From Phaseolus vulgaris (lineage: Eukaryota; Streptophyta; Magnoliopsida; Fabales; Fabaceae), in assembly GCF_000499845.2 (NCBI RefSeq), contig NC_023753.2, forward strand, positions 25,946,202-26,010,201: 64,000 nucleotides of DNA, written 5' to 3'. Position numbers and translations under genes: made by a program. Positions within the stretch are counted from its first letter, which is position 1; every line of letters begins with the position of its first letter. Under the pieces are notes generated by a model. The model saw only the letters and a list, made by a program, of their open reading frames with translations, did not search any database and had not been told where the DNA came from. Positions 36,431 to 48,403 of the stretch are shown in pieces.

Positions 36431-36954
36431 TACTCTTGTATAACTTACCACCTTTTGTAGTACTTTGAACAATTCTAACTTATTAAGCACTCTTATGTAT
36501 GTGTGCTAGCCATAGCCTTTCTTCTTCCTATTTAGCCTTTTATCTTTAACAGACTTCGACTAGTGTTATTCATGTTTAATGAAAACGCGATTAGCACAAA
36601 CTTAACATATATGGGTAACATACCAATTCACACTTATGCTAACCTGTTTAAGCTAAAAGGACAACAAACTTAAAACTTCCATCAAGCACAAAAAATCACA
36701 ATGCTTTGGAAATCTAACCTTGGGATGATCCCTACTCTTTGGTTGTAAAGAAACTCTTGACTAGCTTGAATGCTCCTTCAATACTTAAACAGGGATCACA
36801 TACCTTGACCTTGCAAAACAGGGCCTCTATACTTAGAGAACCACCCCCTTTCCAAGCTCAGTTTTTTCCCTCTTGCGTTAAGGATGACATGTTTACAATC
36901 TTGGAGCGTTTGACTTGGACACTGGCTGACGCACTAGGTTAACTTTTGAATAGT
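36431..36954. other. Noncoding stretch 3' of the opposite-strand gene, middle element
   Basis: It lies between the stop of the opposite-strand gene and the tandem array. No gene or clear repeat is seen, though scattered words resemble decayed array units. Confidence 0.5.
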
Positions 36955-37290
36955 TATCCTTGTTTAAAGCGTCTGGCTTGGGTGTTAGCTTGCACACCGG
37001 GACAACTCTTAAACCCTTTTATTTTTTCTTAGAGTATCTGACTTGGGTGTTGGCTTACACACCAAGTCAACTCTTTGAACGATTTCCTTTGCTTAGAGTA
37101 TCTGACTTGGGTGTTGGCTTACACATCAAGTCAACTCTTCAACGATTTCCTTTGCTTAGAGTATATGACTTGGGTGTTGGCTTACACACCAAGTCAACTC
37201 TTCAACGATTTCCTTTATTTAGAGTATCTTACTTAGGTGTTGGCTTACACACCAAGTCAACTCTTCAACAATTTCCTTTGCTTAGGGTGT
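36955..37290. repeat. Tandem array, about 5 units of 60-63 bp, middle element
   Basis: The unit holds CTTAGAGTATCTGACTTGGG, GTTGGCTTACACACCAAGTC and AACTCTTCAACGATTTCC. Three central units are nearly identical, and the outer ones are decayed. Looser relatives continue to about 37600 (GGAATCTTACC words). The unit is unrelated to that of the left element but lies at the same structural position, between the ends of pol and of the opposite-strand gene. Confidence 0.9.
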
Positions 37291-37707
37291 TACTACCCTG
37301 TGGGGTGTTCGAACTCGGGTGGTCTCACCTACGCTGAGGTAGGTCGCCTTACCTGCCCTAAGCCGAAAAATCTTAAACGATATCTAATTCAGAGTGCCTG
37401 GACTCGGAATCTTACCGAGAAGAGGTTGCCCCATTTGAATTACATAAACTTCGAAACACCTAGACTTGGAATCTTACCAAGGAAAGGTCGCCTCGTCTAA
37501 CGTTACATAATTAGTTATACACACATGGTGCTTACTCAGATAATCTTACCGGTAAGTCGCCTTATCGTGTGCTAACAAGCAAATAATTCTAATGCATCAT
37601 CTTTCAAGAACAATTTTCATTGGGTGACCTCGTTAAAAAACCCTCGTAAGGTAAAAAGAGTGTCCCCTTAATTATTCGAATTCTTTGTAAAGTATAAACA
37701 AAATATC

Positions 37708-39066
37708 TCAACTGAAATAAAACTTGAGGTTTGTCCCATTCCATGTTCGAGGTATAGCTCCCTCATCTAGGGTTTCAAGCCTGTAGGCTCTGTTTCCGAG
37801 GACCTCCATCACGCGGAATGGGTCAGTCCATTTTGGAGACAACTTATTCTCCAACTAGTAAGGGTGAGCTTTTCGCATCACCAAGTCGGCACCCGGAACT
37901 GTCAGGGCTTCAACTTGGACTTCTGCTTCAACTCGACCTTTCTCTTTAAAGCTCCAGACCTGATACGAGCTTGTTCACGCACCTCATCTAGTAGATCCAG
38001 GTTCACCTTCCTCCCTTCATTAGATTCTTCTATCATAAAGTTCTGGAATCGAGGTGAACTTTCTTGGGTCTCTACAGGTATCATGGCGCCAGACCCATAT
38101 ACTAAACTGAAGGACGTTTCCTTGGTCGTGGACTGAGGAGTGGTGTGATAGGCCCACAAGATTCGAGGTACCTCTTCTGGCTAGGTCCCCTTGGCTTTCT
38201 TCAACCTCCTCTTCAATCCTTTAAGCAAGACTTTGTTGGCAGACTCAACATGACCATTCGTCCGAGGATGCTCCACAGAGGCAAACACTTGTTTGATACT
38301 GAGCTCTGTGCATAGCGTGCATAACTGCAACCTTGCAAACTGGGTACAATTATCGAATACCAAGTGCCTTGGAATCCCGAAACGGAAAACAATGTTTCTC
38401 CACACAAAGTGCTACACCTTGTGGGCAGTTATCTGTGCAACTGACTCAACTTTTATCCACTTAGTGAAGTACTCAAAAGTTACCACCAGGTACTTCATCT
38501 GGCGAATTGCCAAAGGGAAAGGACCTAAGATGTCTATTCCCCATGTATGAAAAGGTTAGGGGCTATGTATTGACTGTAACTCCTCAAAGGGCGCATGGTG
38601 CCAATCAACATGTTTCTGACATTGTTTGCATCACTGTGCATACCTCATACAATCCTCCTTCATAGTTGGCCAATAATACCCAGTTCAAACAATCTTTAGC
38701 GAGAGGGCTTTTTCTCCCACATGGCTTCCACAAATACCTTCATGGAGCTCTGCCATGATGCAGGTACACTGATCCCCACTTACATAAGTGGGAATGGGAT
38801 AGGTGTAACCATGATGAAACAACTTCCCATCCACAAGGGTATACCTTCCTGTATTCCTCTTAATCGTCTTCGCCTCTCCAGGCTTTATCGGGAATAAACC
38901 ATCAGCTAAGTAGCGTCGGTATGGTGTCATTCAGGTCTCTATCACGTCAACCTACAGAACCCCCAATGACTCCTCTCCCAATAACTCATAAGTGTTTATT
39001 TTGGGGACCTTCAATGTCTTTTGTGTTAATGACCAGTGCCTCCTTCCTTGTTCTGAGGTTCCCACC
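37708..39066 (-). pseudogene. Integrase part of pol, middle element
   Basis: On the - strand, fragments match integrase in order: a zinc-finger part (HEGICGSHVGEKA, about 38730), the core (FGIPRHLVFDN and VEHPRTNGHVESANK, about 38370-38250) and the C-terminal part (PKWTDPFRV, about 37800). It ends FYFS at 37708, as the left element ends FYYS. Several stops and frame changes break it. A conserved block with GGTTTTTTAACGAGG follows pol at about 37660-37630. Confidence 0.85.
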
Positions 39067-39873
39067 TGATGTGAGTTGATTTTAGGATTGATCATTAGGT
39101 GACACTTTGATATTTATGATTGAGATTTTTAAGACAATTAAAGAGTGAAAATCTAAGGAAAATCCCCACTAGACATTAACTTAACAAAGTGGTTAAGTAT
39201 GTGTGAAGGTTCATTTCACAAAGACAAAAGGAAAAACACAATTATATGGTGAGAATGATGACAAATATGGTGCGAAATTGAACAAGCAACATAAGCACAA
39301 AAGAATGGACCGAATGGAATTTAAAGAGACAAAACTAAGAACATGTTTATGATAGAATGGAATGGAAATGGATAAATGGAAGAGATGATGAAAGAAGAAC
39401 TTAGGGATGGTTAAGCAATGATGAATCACGCCACTTGATGGGATGGAATCACCAAGATGAGTGAAAGGAGGCCGCCACTTGAGAGCTTCATATATCACAA
39501 GATAAGACCAATTTAGGAGGAGACTCACTCACTCACAACTCACAAAAATTGTGTAGAATTACTTTACTATAATTTTAACTTGTCAAATACACTAGGTAGA
39601 TCTCTTATTTATAGGTGAAGGAGCCTTAGAGAACAAGCTAAAGGGGTAGGATGAGAAAAGGGAAAAAAATGGGCAGCCTTAGGGTTTGACTAAGTCAATC
39701 CCGCATCCTAGGCTTTTCCTTCTAGAGACTAGGTCAATATGCCTTCAAATGGGCTAGGAACAAGTTAAAATGCTACCCACATCCCCTATTATACTAAAGG
39801 TACCTTATTCTGGCTTATATTTGCTATTTGGACCCCAAAGTGAGCCCAATTATTTACAACATATTTGTAATCA
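39067..39873 (-). mobile_element. Possible solo LTR (807 bp) between RNase H and integrase, middle element
   Basis: The ends read TGATTAC and CACATCA on the - strand, a TGAT/ATCA terminal repeat. A TATA (CTATAAATAA) is at 39605-39614. The stretch has no pol homology and lies between recognisable pol parts. No target duplication was found (CCACC against TTTAA), so the ends may be wrong. Confidence 0.4.
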
Positions 39874-40961
39874 TTTAAAAAGACCAGCAGGAAGAACTTT
39901 TGATATTCTAGTTTGTAGCTTCTTATTTTGTTGATGCTTCCTCGAGGTTTCGTGGGGCCCGACTTTGTATATTGAGATGACTGACTTTTTGTGAGGTGAT
40001 TGATTTGTCCTTAGTCATTCGCTGCTTGCTAGGGTTTGTATCACCATCTGGTTGACCTCTGTTATTCCCTCCGCAGTAGTCCTGGGCAAATTCAAGGTCT
40101 CCTGAATGACTGACCTTTGTCGACATCCTTTTCCCGAGCTAGCCAGCTTGGACAACAAGTTTGCTCGGGAATTTTGCTCTCTTGGGACATGCATCAGCTC
40201 AAACGTAGAGAAAGCGACCTTCAAAAGCACAACATACCTGAGGTACGAGGCCAACTGTGGATCTTTAGCCTAGTACTCACCTGTGACCTGCCCAGTAACT
40301 AGCAAGGAGTCACTCTTTACCAACAATTTTCGAGCACCCAACTCTTTGGCCAACAACATCCCAACTATCAGGGTTTCGTACTCAGCCTGGTTGTTGTTGG
40401 CTTTGAAGGCAAACCTCAGGGCTTGCTCTATCAACAACCCATTTGGTCCTTCTAGAATGACCCCAACACCGCTCCCTTGTTGATTAAAAGATTCATCCAC
40501 TGAAAGGACCCACTGGAAGTCATCACCATCTAGCTGAGTAGCCTCAAATGATAATTCTACGACAAAATCGGCCTACACTTGACCTTTAATAGGACCACGA
40601 GGTTCATATTGTACCTCAAACTCAAATAACTCAACTGCCCAACGGACCATCTGACCAACTATGTTTGGCTTTTGAAGAACTTTTTAGATAGGCAGATTAG
40701 TCATCATTATTACAGTGAAACTCTGGAAATAATGGCGAAGTCGCCAAGTTGCAAATAGCACTGCCAAGACTACCTTTTCAATAGCTTGGTATCGCACCTC
40801 TGGCCCTTGCAACACCTTTCTCACAAAGTAAACATGCCTTTGAACTTTATCCTGCTCTTGAACGATTACCGAGCCGATTACCCAATCCGTGACTGCGAAG
40901 AAAAGACGAAGAACAGTACCAAGTAGCGGCTTACAAAAGACAGGCAGGTTGGCCAGGTACT
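39874..40961 (-). pseudogene. RNase H domains of pol, middle element
   Basis: The first RNase H (IGSVIVQEQD, HVYFVRKVLQGPEVRYQAIEK) is at about 40940-40690. The second, archaeal-type RNase H (GSGVGVILEGP, NNNQAEYETL, KSDSLLV) is at about 40500-40270, with its tail VPREQNSRANLLSKLA to about 40130. Stops separate the pieces. The same double RNase H is seen in the left element. Confidence 0.85.
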
Positions 40962-43277
40962 TGATAGTTGTTGTTTTGCTGTCAAAATAATATGATTCTA
41001 GCATAGACTTGTCTAACACTAGAGATATGATAGTATAATTGTGGTCAGATGACCCCAAGTCGTCTCCCAACGAATCCAATAGTAAAATCAATAGATCAGT
41101 GTTTAAAATCTATCTGCAAGCAATAAAAGTTAGTAATAACATTAATAATAAAAAGGGGATTAAGATAGTTATGCAGGAAATATCAAATAGATTTTAAACA
41201 ACAAATAAAAAGCGGTTGATCCCCAAGTTCTTCCACCATTGAATTCTTCACAAGTTCTCTAAATATTAATCTTTTCTCAATCCTCCAACAGAGTTAAACC
41301 AGATTGAACATGCATCAATCCTATTCAACTAAAACTCACCAATAAAACATGCGTCTACTAGTTTAATCAATAACCACTTTGTTCCATGCGTATATTCTAT
41401 GAGAATGTTGAATCAAGTGTGTTCAAGCTTTGAAGAATCCAAACCCTTTGAAGGTTGATGAAAGGAAGGATGTGCTTGATGTTGCTGATGTGTTTTAGAA
41501 TAGGATCTGGGGTAGATTATCTGTGTTAAATCCACTCTTGCTTGAATCCAAAGCTTAAGCATTCTCAAACCTTTTAATTGAAAGTGTTTTTCAAACTAAG
41601 TGAAAAACAACCTATTGTTTTGTCGAAACAACCGATTGTTTTATACTTAGGTGTTTTTAGAAAGGTTGAAAACTGTTTTTGATGGTTGACTTGCTGTCAA
41701 ACCAAAACAACCGATTGATTCGAGCATTCAACCGATTGTTTGTTTTAGGACCATAACAAAAAACTGTTTTGTGCTTTGACTGAGCTTTAAATGATTTTAT
41801 AACTAAATACGCTCCAGTTTTAAATGCTTTGACCAGTCTTTGAATGCAATAAATAGTTTGTTCAGATTTTGTAACAAACAAGAACTTAGTTTTAATCAAA
41901 GAAAAATATATTTGAGTTTTTCACTAATTTTGCTTTTGAAGAGTTGGAGATTGCTTTGATCAAGAGAGTGTGATATATGATTTTCATCTTGTATTGATTT
42001 CAGATCTTTTCTGTAACAAGTGTAATCCTTTTGTACTTTGAAGAAACTCTATGTGTGAAGCTGAGAAGTGTTGTGTGTTCTTGAGGTTGTCAAGATCAGC
42101 ATTCCTAGTGGTGTTTGTGCTGAGTCAAAGGAAGTGTGTGTCTTGAGGGGATCAAGGTCACTTCTTTGGTGGTGTTGTAAGTAATCTAGGGTTGATTTCT
42201 TAGTGGATTCCCCAGGGGTTTCTGGGAAGACTGGATGTAGCTCTTGGTTAAGAGTGAACCAGTATAAACCTGTGTGTTCAATCTCTCTATCGCTTGAACT
42301 CTTTAATTTCAGTTTGTATTTGTGAACTGGTATAAACAACCGATTGTTTATGAGAAACAATCGATTGTTTTTCTGGTTGCTTTGTGTTTTTGACAAACTG
42401 AATTCTTAATCAAGTTTTCTCGAAGTAATTTCATTCTAGACTTAAAAGTTTGCGAAAACCCTCTTTAAACCATTCACCCCCCCCCCCCCTCTAGTTTAAA
42501 GCCATACATTCTTACAGAGAATGCTTACCTCCACTCTCTTGAATCATGTGCCCAAGAAATTAATTAGAACAATACGAACTAACTAAAAAACCAAAGTTTA
42601 AGATAAGGAAGACTCTAAATCATACGTTCAAGTTCAAGTACAACCTCTCACAAAAACCAGTTTTACAGGAGATTAGACTATTAAAACAACTGCTATAGAG
42701 AATTAAAAATCGAAACTTTTATTGAACAAAACCTCTAAACTCAATGGGGAATTACAAAAGAATTAACAAAAAAGGTTTAGTCTTCCATACGGAGGCAAAA
42801 TAAAAGAATTACAAAGAAGAAAATAAACTAGGAAAATCCTATGAAGTTCTCCATTTTCTCCTTGATGCTTGTGTCCTTTTATTCGCCTTTCTGCTCCAAG
42901 GATCTTGGGAAAATATTGTAGTTTATATTTTGTTAACAGTTTTCAAGTTTCCAAAATTCTAGAATTCTTGTATTTTGTAGAAGATTTGCTTCCAATTTTG
43001 TTTTTGAAGTTTTTTTTTTTCTCTTTCTTCTCCTTAGAATTTGTTTTTTGTTGTGGTTCAAGAAGCAACTTGGACTTTTGCATATTTGGCTCATTCACAA
43101 AGGTAGATGCTTCCTCTAGATAATTTACTCTAAAAACACAAAATTAACAAAAATAATAGTTAAGGCCCAAATAAACCCAATTATAAGAATATTAATTAAA
43201 ACAACAGATTTATTTATTATTATAGTCCAATAATCTATGATTAAGGCTATTGAGTGTGAATAAATATATGCTCATTA
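40962..43277 (-). mobile_element. Solo LTR (about 1.2 kb) inserted in reverse transcriptase/RNase H, itself interrupted
   Basis: Pol homology stops at 43283 and resumes at 40961. The insert is flanked by a perfect 5-base target duplication, GTACT at 40957-40961 and 43278-43282. On the - strand it begins TAATGAGCATATATT (TG mutated to TA) and ends CAACTATCA. Removing the inner solo LTR and its duplication leaves about 1200 bases with no coding content, as expected for a solo LTR. Confidence 0.85.
41406..42516 (+). mobile_element. Solo LTR (1111 bp), probably SIRE/Maximus-type Ty1-copia, nested in the previous one
   Basis: It begins TGTTGAATCAAG and ends CATTCTTACA, flanked by the perfect 5-base duplication GAGAA (41401-41405 and 42517-42521). 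A long C run (42477-42489) with CTCTAGTTTA just before the end resembles SIRE-type LTRs as I remember them. The internal palindromic word CAACCGATTG recurs. No internal coding sequence is present, so unequal recombination has removed the body. Confidence 0.85.
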
Positions 43278-45424
43278 GTACTCCTTCAGCCTTATGAATG
43301 CATATTCACACTCGCGAGTCCATACAAAATGGTTATTCTTCTTTAGGCATTAAAAATAAGGGTACCCCTTCTCTTCACCAGCTGATATGAATCTGGACAA
43401 GGCGGTCATGAGCCCAGTCAGTTGTTGTACTTCCTTCACACTGGCAGGGCTCCTCATCCCTATGATTGTTGTGCACTTGTCGGAGTTTGCTTCTATATCC
43501 CGTTCAGTGAGCAAAAACCCAATGAACTTCCTTTTTTCCAACCCAAACACACATTTCTCTAGGTTCAACTTTAAATTATACTTGGCTATTATGTTGAACA
43601 ACTCTTCCAAATCAACAACGTGCTGATCCTTTTCTTCTGAGGTGACAACCATGTCATCCACATACGTCTGTACATTTCGCCCAATCATTGGGGTGATGAT
43701 CCTATTCATCAGCCTTTGATAGGTGGTACCAACATTCTTGAGGCCAAAAGGCATGACCTTGTAGCAATAGCTAGAGAGCCGGTCATGAAGGCGATCTTGC
43801 TCTCATCCCGGGGATGCATGCAAATCTGATTGTACCTTGAGAACACGTTTTGGAAACTCATCAATCGACAACCTGAGGCATTTTCCACCAAGGAGTCTAT
43901 GTTGGGCAGTGGATAAGAGTTCTTGGGACAAACCTTATTCAGGTTTGTAAAGTCAACGCACATCCTCCACTTCCATTAGCATTTTGCACCAATACCATGT
44001 TTGCTAACCACTCAGGGATTGAATCTCCCTGATGTGGCCAACCTTCAAAAGCTTATGCGTCTCTTCCTTGATGATCAGGCGCCTCTCCTCGTTAAACTTC
44101 CTTCTTTTTTGCGCTATAGGTCTAACCTTCTCGTCCATAGTGAGCCTATGGCACAGGAAGTCTAGGTCTATCCCGGGCATGTCCGAGGATGACCAGGAAA
44201 AAGCATTCATGTGCCTTGATATCACTCCAGCTATCTTGTCTTGTAACGCACCAATTTTGAACTTCTTACCTTCAATTTCTTTCTCCTAAACCTCCCCAAC
44301 AAGTCCAGGTCACCTCTCGTTGGCGACATCAGTTCGCATGATCACCTCTAGCTCTCACACCTAAACAGTGATCGAACACACTCCCTTCCTGCTCTTTAGG
44401 CTATTCTCTTAGAACTTCCTAGAAGCCTTCTAGTCAGACTTGGTGATGATCACCCCTCCATCAAAGGAGCGCAATTTCATTTTCATGTGCCTACTCGAGG
44501 CCACCGCACCTAACCTATTCAAGGAGGGCCTTCCTAAAACAAAATTATAGGGCAAGACAACATTAGCTACTATATTCCTAATATTGATCGTACGGGTTGA
44601 GGTGTCATATGCGAAAGTCGTCCTCAATTTCACATGTCCGCGCACCTCCACCTGATCTCTCGCAAAGTCAAACAAACAATCATTATATGGCCTTAATTGG
44701 TTATGTGATAAACGTGAATTATTAAACGTTACCCAGAACATCACATCAACTGAGCTCCCCTAATCGATGAGAACTCAATATACTCTTCTTCCCACGGTGA
44801 CAACGGATATCACTACTAGATCATCCTCATGTAGGACCACGTCTCCAAAGTCAGCACTCGTAAAGCAGAGGTCGGTTTGCCGGTTGGCCAGACCTCCTAA
44901 CCTCTACATCACCTCTCTCGTGTACTTCTTACGCTTGGAGGCAGAGCATCCCCCTCCCGAGAATCCTCCAGAGATGGTGTTCGCCATGGACTAGTTCCTC
45001 ATGCCCTTGGTCCCCCTGAAGCGATCTTCTCCTTTGACCTTTCCTAGTTCCCTTCCAGATATTCCTTCAAGAATCAATCCTTCACCAGGCCTGTTAACTA
45101 ATAGCTCAGTGATATACAATGCTCCACGTCATTCCCAAATCCCTTGTGCAACTCGCACCAGGTCTCTTTTTGTGGCCCCAAGTTCCAAACGAATTTCAAG
45201 GAGAATCTTAATTTATCTGCCACCCCTGGCATATTCAATAGCTCCTTGTAAGTCATATGGAACCTTGGCCAAAATGCCAAGTCTTCCCTTGCCTTTGTTC
45301 TGGGTTGGTTCTTCCTAGCATAGTATGGTGTTCGCCTTGCGTCTGACCCCTTCTCGGTCGCAACTTCATGGACCCTCAGAGGTTGGGCTCAACTACTTTC
45401 TTTGGGCTTGGCTTGCGCTAGATG
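43278..45424 (-). pseudogene. gag end, protease and reverse transcriptase, middle element
   Basis: On the - strand the order is gag C-terminal motifs (WCELHKGFGNDVEHC, about 45160), protease (GSSVDVMFW, about 44740) and reverse transcriptase (CVDFTNLNKVCPKNSYPLP, about 43950; MPFGLKNVGTTYQRLM and YVDDMV, about 43740-43640). A TAG at 44760-44762 replaces the residue after the catalytic Asp of protease, where the left element has Gln. Further stops and frameshifts follow. Confidence 0.87.
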
Positions 45425-46461
45425 TGATAGAGATCAAATAAGAGAGAATTTTACTAATGGAGGAAGACGTCATTCACCCAAACATTTGAAGTTCTTCCTT
45501 CTAGTCTTCTAAAAAATTAAAGAAGAATTAAAATAAAGAGAGGACCAAGCCTAAAGCCAAAAGAAGACTACAAGCTTTCAAGAATGGGCTTCAATTAATA
45601 TCTCTCTTTATAGTTTCTTTTGTATAAATTTGTAAATAATATAGAATAGTGTTTAGGTAGGTGCTAAGAGGGAAACCTAAACATACCTCTTGTGTAAAGC
45701 ATCTTTAGATATTAGCTTTAGGAATAGTCTAGAAAGGTATCCCTTCATTCTCCACTTTAGGCGCTAGAAGTGGAAGAGTTGCAAGGCAACCTTGGATAGC
45801 TTCCTTTGTAAGCTCCTTGTAAACTCTTGACTGGTCCTTCTCCTATAAAAGGAGGGCTTGAGTCCTTCAAATACAGATTTGATATTTTGAGTACAGAAAT
45901 TCTCCCAAATTGGTGAGTGATTGAGAGACTTGTGTCTTCTCTTATTCTAGTCTTATCTTGATAGCACTCTTGGAACCTCAAGTGGTGGGATTTACACTCA
46001 TCTTGAAGCTTTGCATCCTTCAAGTGGCATGTTCCTCTCCAAGGACTCCAACCACATAAGTTCTCTTCTCCTTTCCATCTTATTCATCCATTTCCATTCC
46101 CAAATAAACTCTAAAACATGTCTTAGGTATTTCTAGTCATTTTAATCGGTTCATTTGCATCTTTTCTTATTTTTGTTCGGTTCATTTGATTCCTAGGATG
46201 TTTTAATCGGTTCATTTGCTTCCTATCTTGTTTTTGTTCGGTTCATTTGATTCCTAGGTAGTTATAATCGTTTCATTTGCTTTCTTACTTGTTCTAATCA
46301 GTTCCTTTGACATAAAATGGGTTTCCATATGAGTTTGGCTTGGTTGCTTATGATTTGGTGAGTTCTTGAATGATAAGAACATTGATCCAATTCTAGAAAA
46401 GTGCCTAATCATATTCCAACTCAAGTTGAATCCATAAAATGTCCTTGAAATATCTCTATCA
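45425..46461 (+). mobile_element. Solo LTR (1037 bp) inserted in gag of the middle element
   Basis: It begins TGATAGAGAT and ends ATCTCTATCA, a perfect 10-base terminal inverted repeat. A TATA (TATAAAA, 45844-45850) fits a + strand LTR promoter. Gag homology stops on one side and resumes on the other. The flanking five bases do not match (AGATG against TGTTA), so the target duplication is lost or the insertion arose in another way. GGTTCATTTG words recur at 46145-46290. Confidence 0.7.
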
Positions 46462-47300
46462 TGTTATTAGGTTCGTATTAAGGTGTGTGCTGTCGCGCTT
46501 CGCAAATACTGTTTCTTCTATGTCGATGTGAGCGACAACATCATATCTCCCCAAACGTTCTTGTTGGATTCCTGATCAGTGAGTCACTGAACGGTCCTGC
46601 CATGATTCCCTGCCCAAAGGCGTGGACCATCAAAGCCTCATCCTGGGTTTGGAGTTTCACTGTGAATGCCCCAAACCTATTCAAAAAAAATTCCAGAGAC
46701 TCACTTTGCCTCTGCTTCACGCCAAAAAGATCGAAGGAGATCGGTGGTCGGGCCTGGTTAACAATGAATTGTTCTCTGAACAACTCAAAAAACTGGTCGA
46801 AGGAGGTGATGTGTCCATCAGGAAGGCCACTAGACCACTGTAGAGTTGTGCCCATGAACGTACCCATGAACATCTTGCAATGTATGGCGTTTATTCCTCC
46901 CGAAATGACCATCTGAGCATTGAACGCCGTAAGATGGCTCTCGGGGTCTTCTACTCCCGTGAAAACAATCTTGGGCGTTATGTAGTTAGCCGGTATGAGA
47001 GCATCCATAATCGCTTGCGAGAATGACTTGGGGCAAGCTCTTAGTTGAACAATCGGACCTCGCTCCCCTGTAGACCGTTCATCAAGTTGTTGTAAGTTCT
47101 TACGCAATTCCTCGTTGGCCTTGTGCAACTCCTCATTGCTTGCTCATGACACGTCTATCTTCGCCATCGGTTGATCTTGTTTGAGCAATTGCTCAGCTCG
47201 AGCCTTTGCAATGAGCTTTTCCTGTTTAGCTCTAGCTATTGTCATCACTTCTTCCACTGCATCTACCGTCAACTTTTCCTGCTCGGCTCTGGCCTCTCGT
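46462..47300 (-). pseudogene. gag N-terminal and central part, middle element
   Basis: The retrotransposon gag core is open from 47128 to 46541 (AIMDALIPANYITPK, DPESHLTAFNAQM, FKTF-like core, LPDGHITSFDQFFELFREQF). Upstream, an Ala/Glu/Lys-rich coiled-coil-like frame runs toward the 5' LTR with a TGA near 47145. Downstream, a frame change leads to homology ending at the solo LTR. There is no obvious primer binding site between the LTR and this frame. Confidence 0.83.
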
Positions 47301-47934
47301 TGGCTCTCGCCGATTGACTTACTCGCCTGTTGACTCTAGTGACAAGCTCTTGCCCCGTTTGTCTCTTTTGGAATCTATTCTATCTCTTGTTGCTCTGGAA
47401 CGTAGCTCCATTGAAGCAAAAAGGACCTTACCTGTTGATTGCACTCCGACGATCAAGTCAGTAAAGGGCTTAAAAATCAATAAGTATTCAGTTTCAGTTT
47501 TAGAAAAAGCGTACCTTTACCTGGGGTTTCAAGCCCTTTTATAGCTTACCTCTTATAACAACTTTCTCTCATGAGAATCTAATATCAATTGAAAGCATAC
47601 TCAACAGGAGAAACACATTTGGTTCAGGGGCGCCTTCCCTCAAGGTGCTACAACAACATGAAATATCGTCTCCAAGGAGTACATAAAATAATAACAGAAT
47701 AATCACATGCCAACAGAGCACCAACTCATGTGCCAACATTAGGGCAACATTCTGCTTGCATGGACACCCTACTCATGGTGCAACGTTATCTTTTGTTGTA
47801 CATGCAACCTAACCACTACGTGCCATAGAACACACGAGCTTAGGTTAAAAGAAAACATTTATTTAACCTAGACTCCACACACACTAAACGTACCCCTAGG
47901 TCCACAAATACCCTTTCTTAATAGCCTTATCTTT
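47301..47934 (-). repeat. 5' LTR of the middle element, truncated at its outer end
   Basis: It aligns to 33383-33984 of the 3' LTR, including the TATA (47538-47544). It lacks the outermost 160 bases or so of U3, so the true element end and its target duplication are missing. It contains 29 bases (about 47338-47366) absent from the other LTR. Confidence 0.87.
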
Positions 47935-48350
47935 ATTAATAGCACTCTGTCTAGTACAAATACAAAATGAATAATTTTAGTATTTTTGAAATTACAAGGA
48001 TAAGAAATCTCCCAAATCATTTTATATAAAAAAAATATGTCTTATTTTACCTATGGCTTATTTGTGAAGCCAAATTAACCTCTTTTTTATTATAACAATT
48101 TATTTTCACACTAGCTTCAAGAAAAACTAATAATGATATTTTTGTAAACTTACTTGGAAAATAGCATCATTTCATTCACATAAAATAATTTCTTTCCCCT
48201 TCTTCATTTCTTCATACATTTACACTCCTCGTGTACTCATTCAATATACTTATGGACGATGTTAAATTCTATTACTTTGACCTAAAGCTTATACCCTATA
48301 TATTTTCACTTCTTGGGATTGATTTATTTCCTTTGACAACTTCCAAATAA

Positions 48351-48403
<53 letters not shown>

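Larger units (their letters stand above)
33383..47934 (-). mobile_element. Decayed Tat-lineage Ty3/gypsy retrotransposon on the - strand (middle element)
   Basis: Read on the - strand it has a 5' LTR (47934-47301, cut at its outer end), gag, protease, reverse transcriptase, two RNase H domains, integrase, a tandem array, an opposite-strand gene, a polypurine tract and a complete 3' LTR (34146-33383). Three inserted sequences split it: 45425-46461, 40962-43277 (itself split) and probably 39067-39873. Every coding part has stops or frameshifts. The LTRs differ by many substitutions and a 29-base indel, so it is old. It lies between NDUFA9 and ABCC5. Confidence 0.93.

Noticed and set aside
36955..37290. 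CRISPR-like array
   Set aside because: The repeats are contiguous without unique spacers, in a plant retroelement.
42477..42489. Long C run as a sequencing artefact
   Set aside because: C runs before the end are normal in this LTR type, though the exact length may be unreliable.
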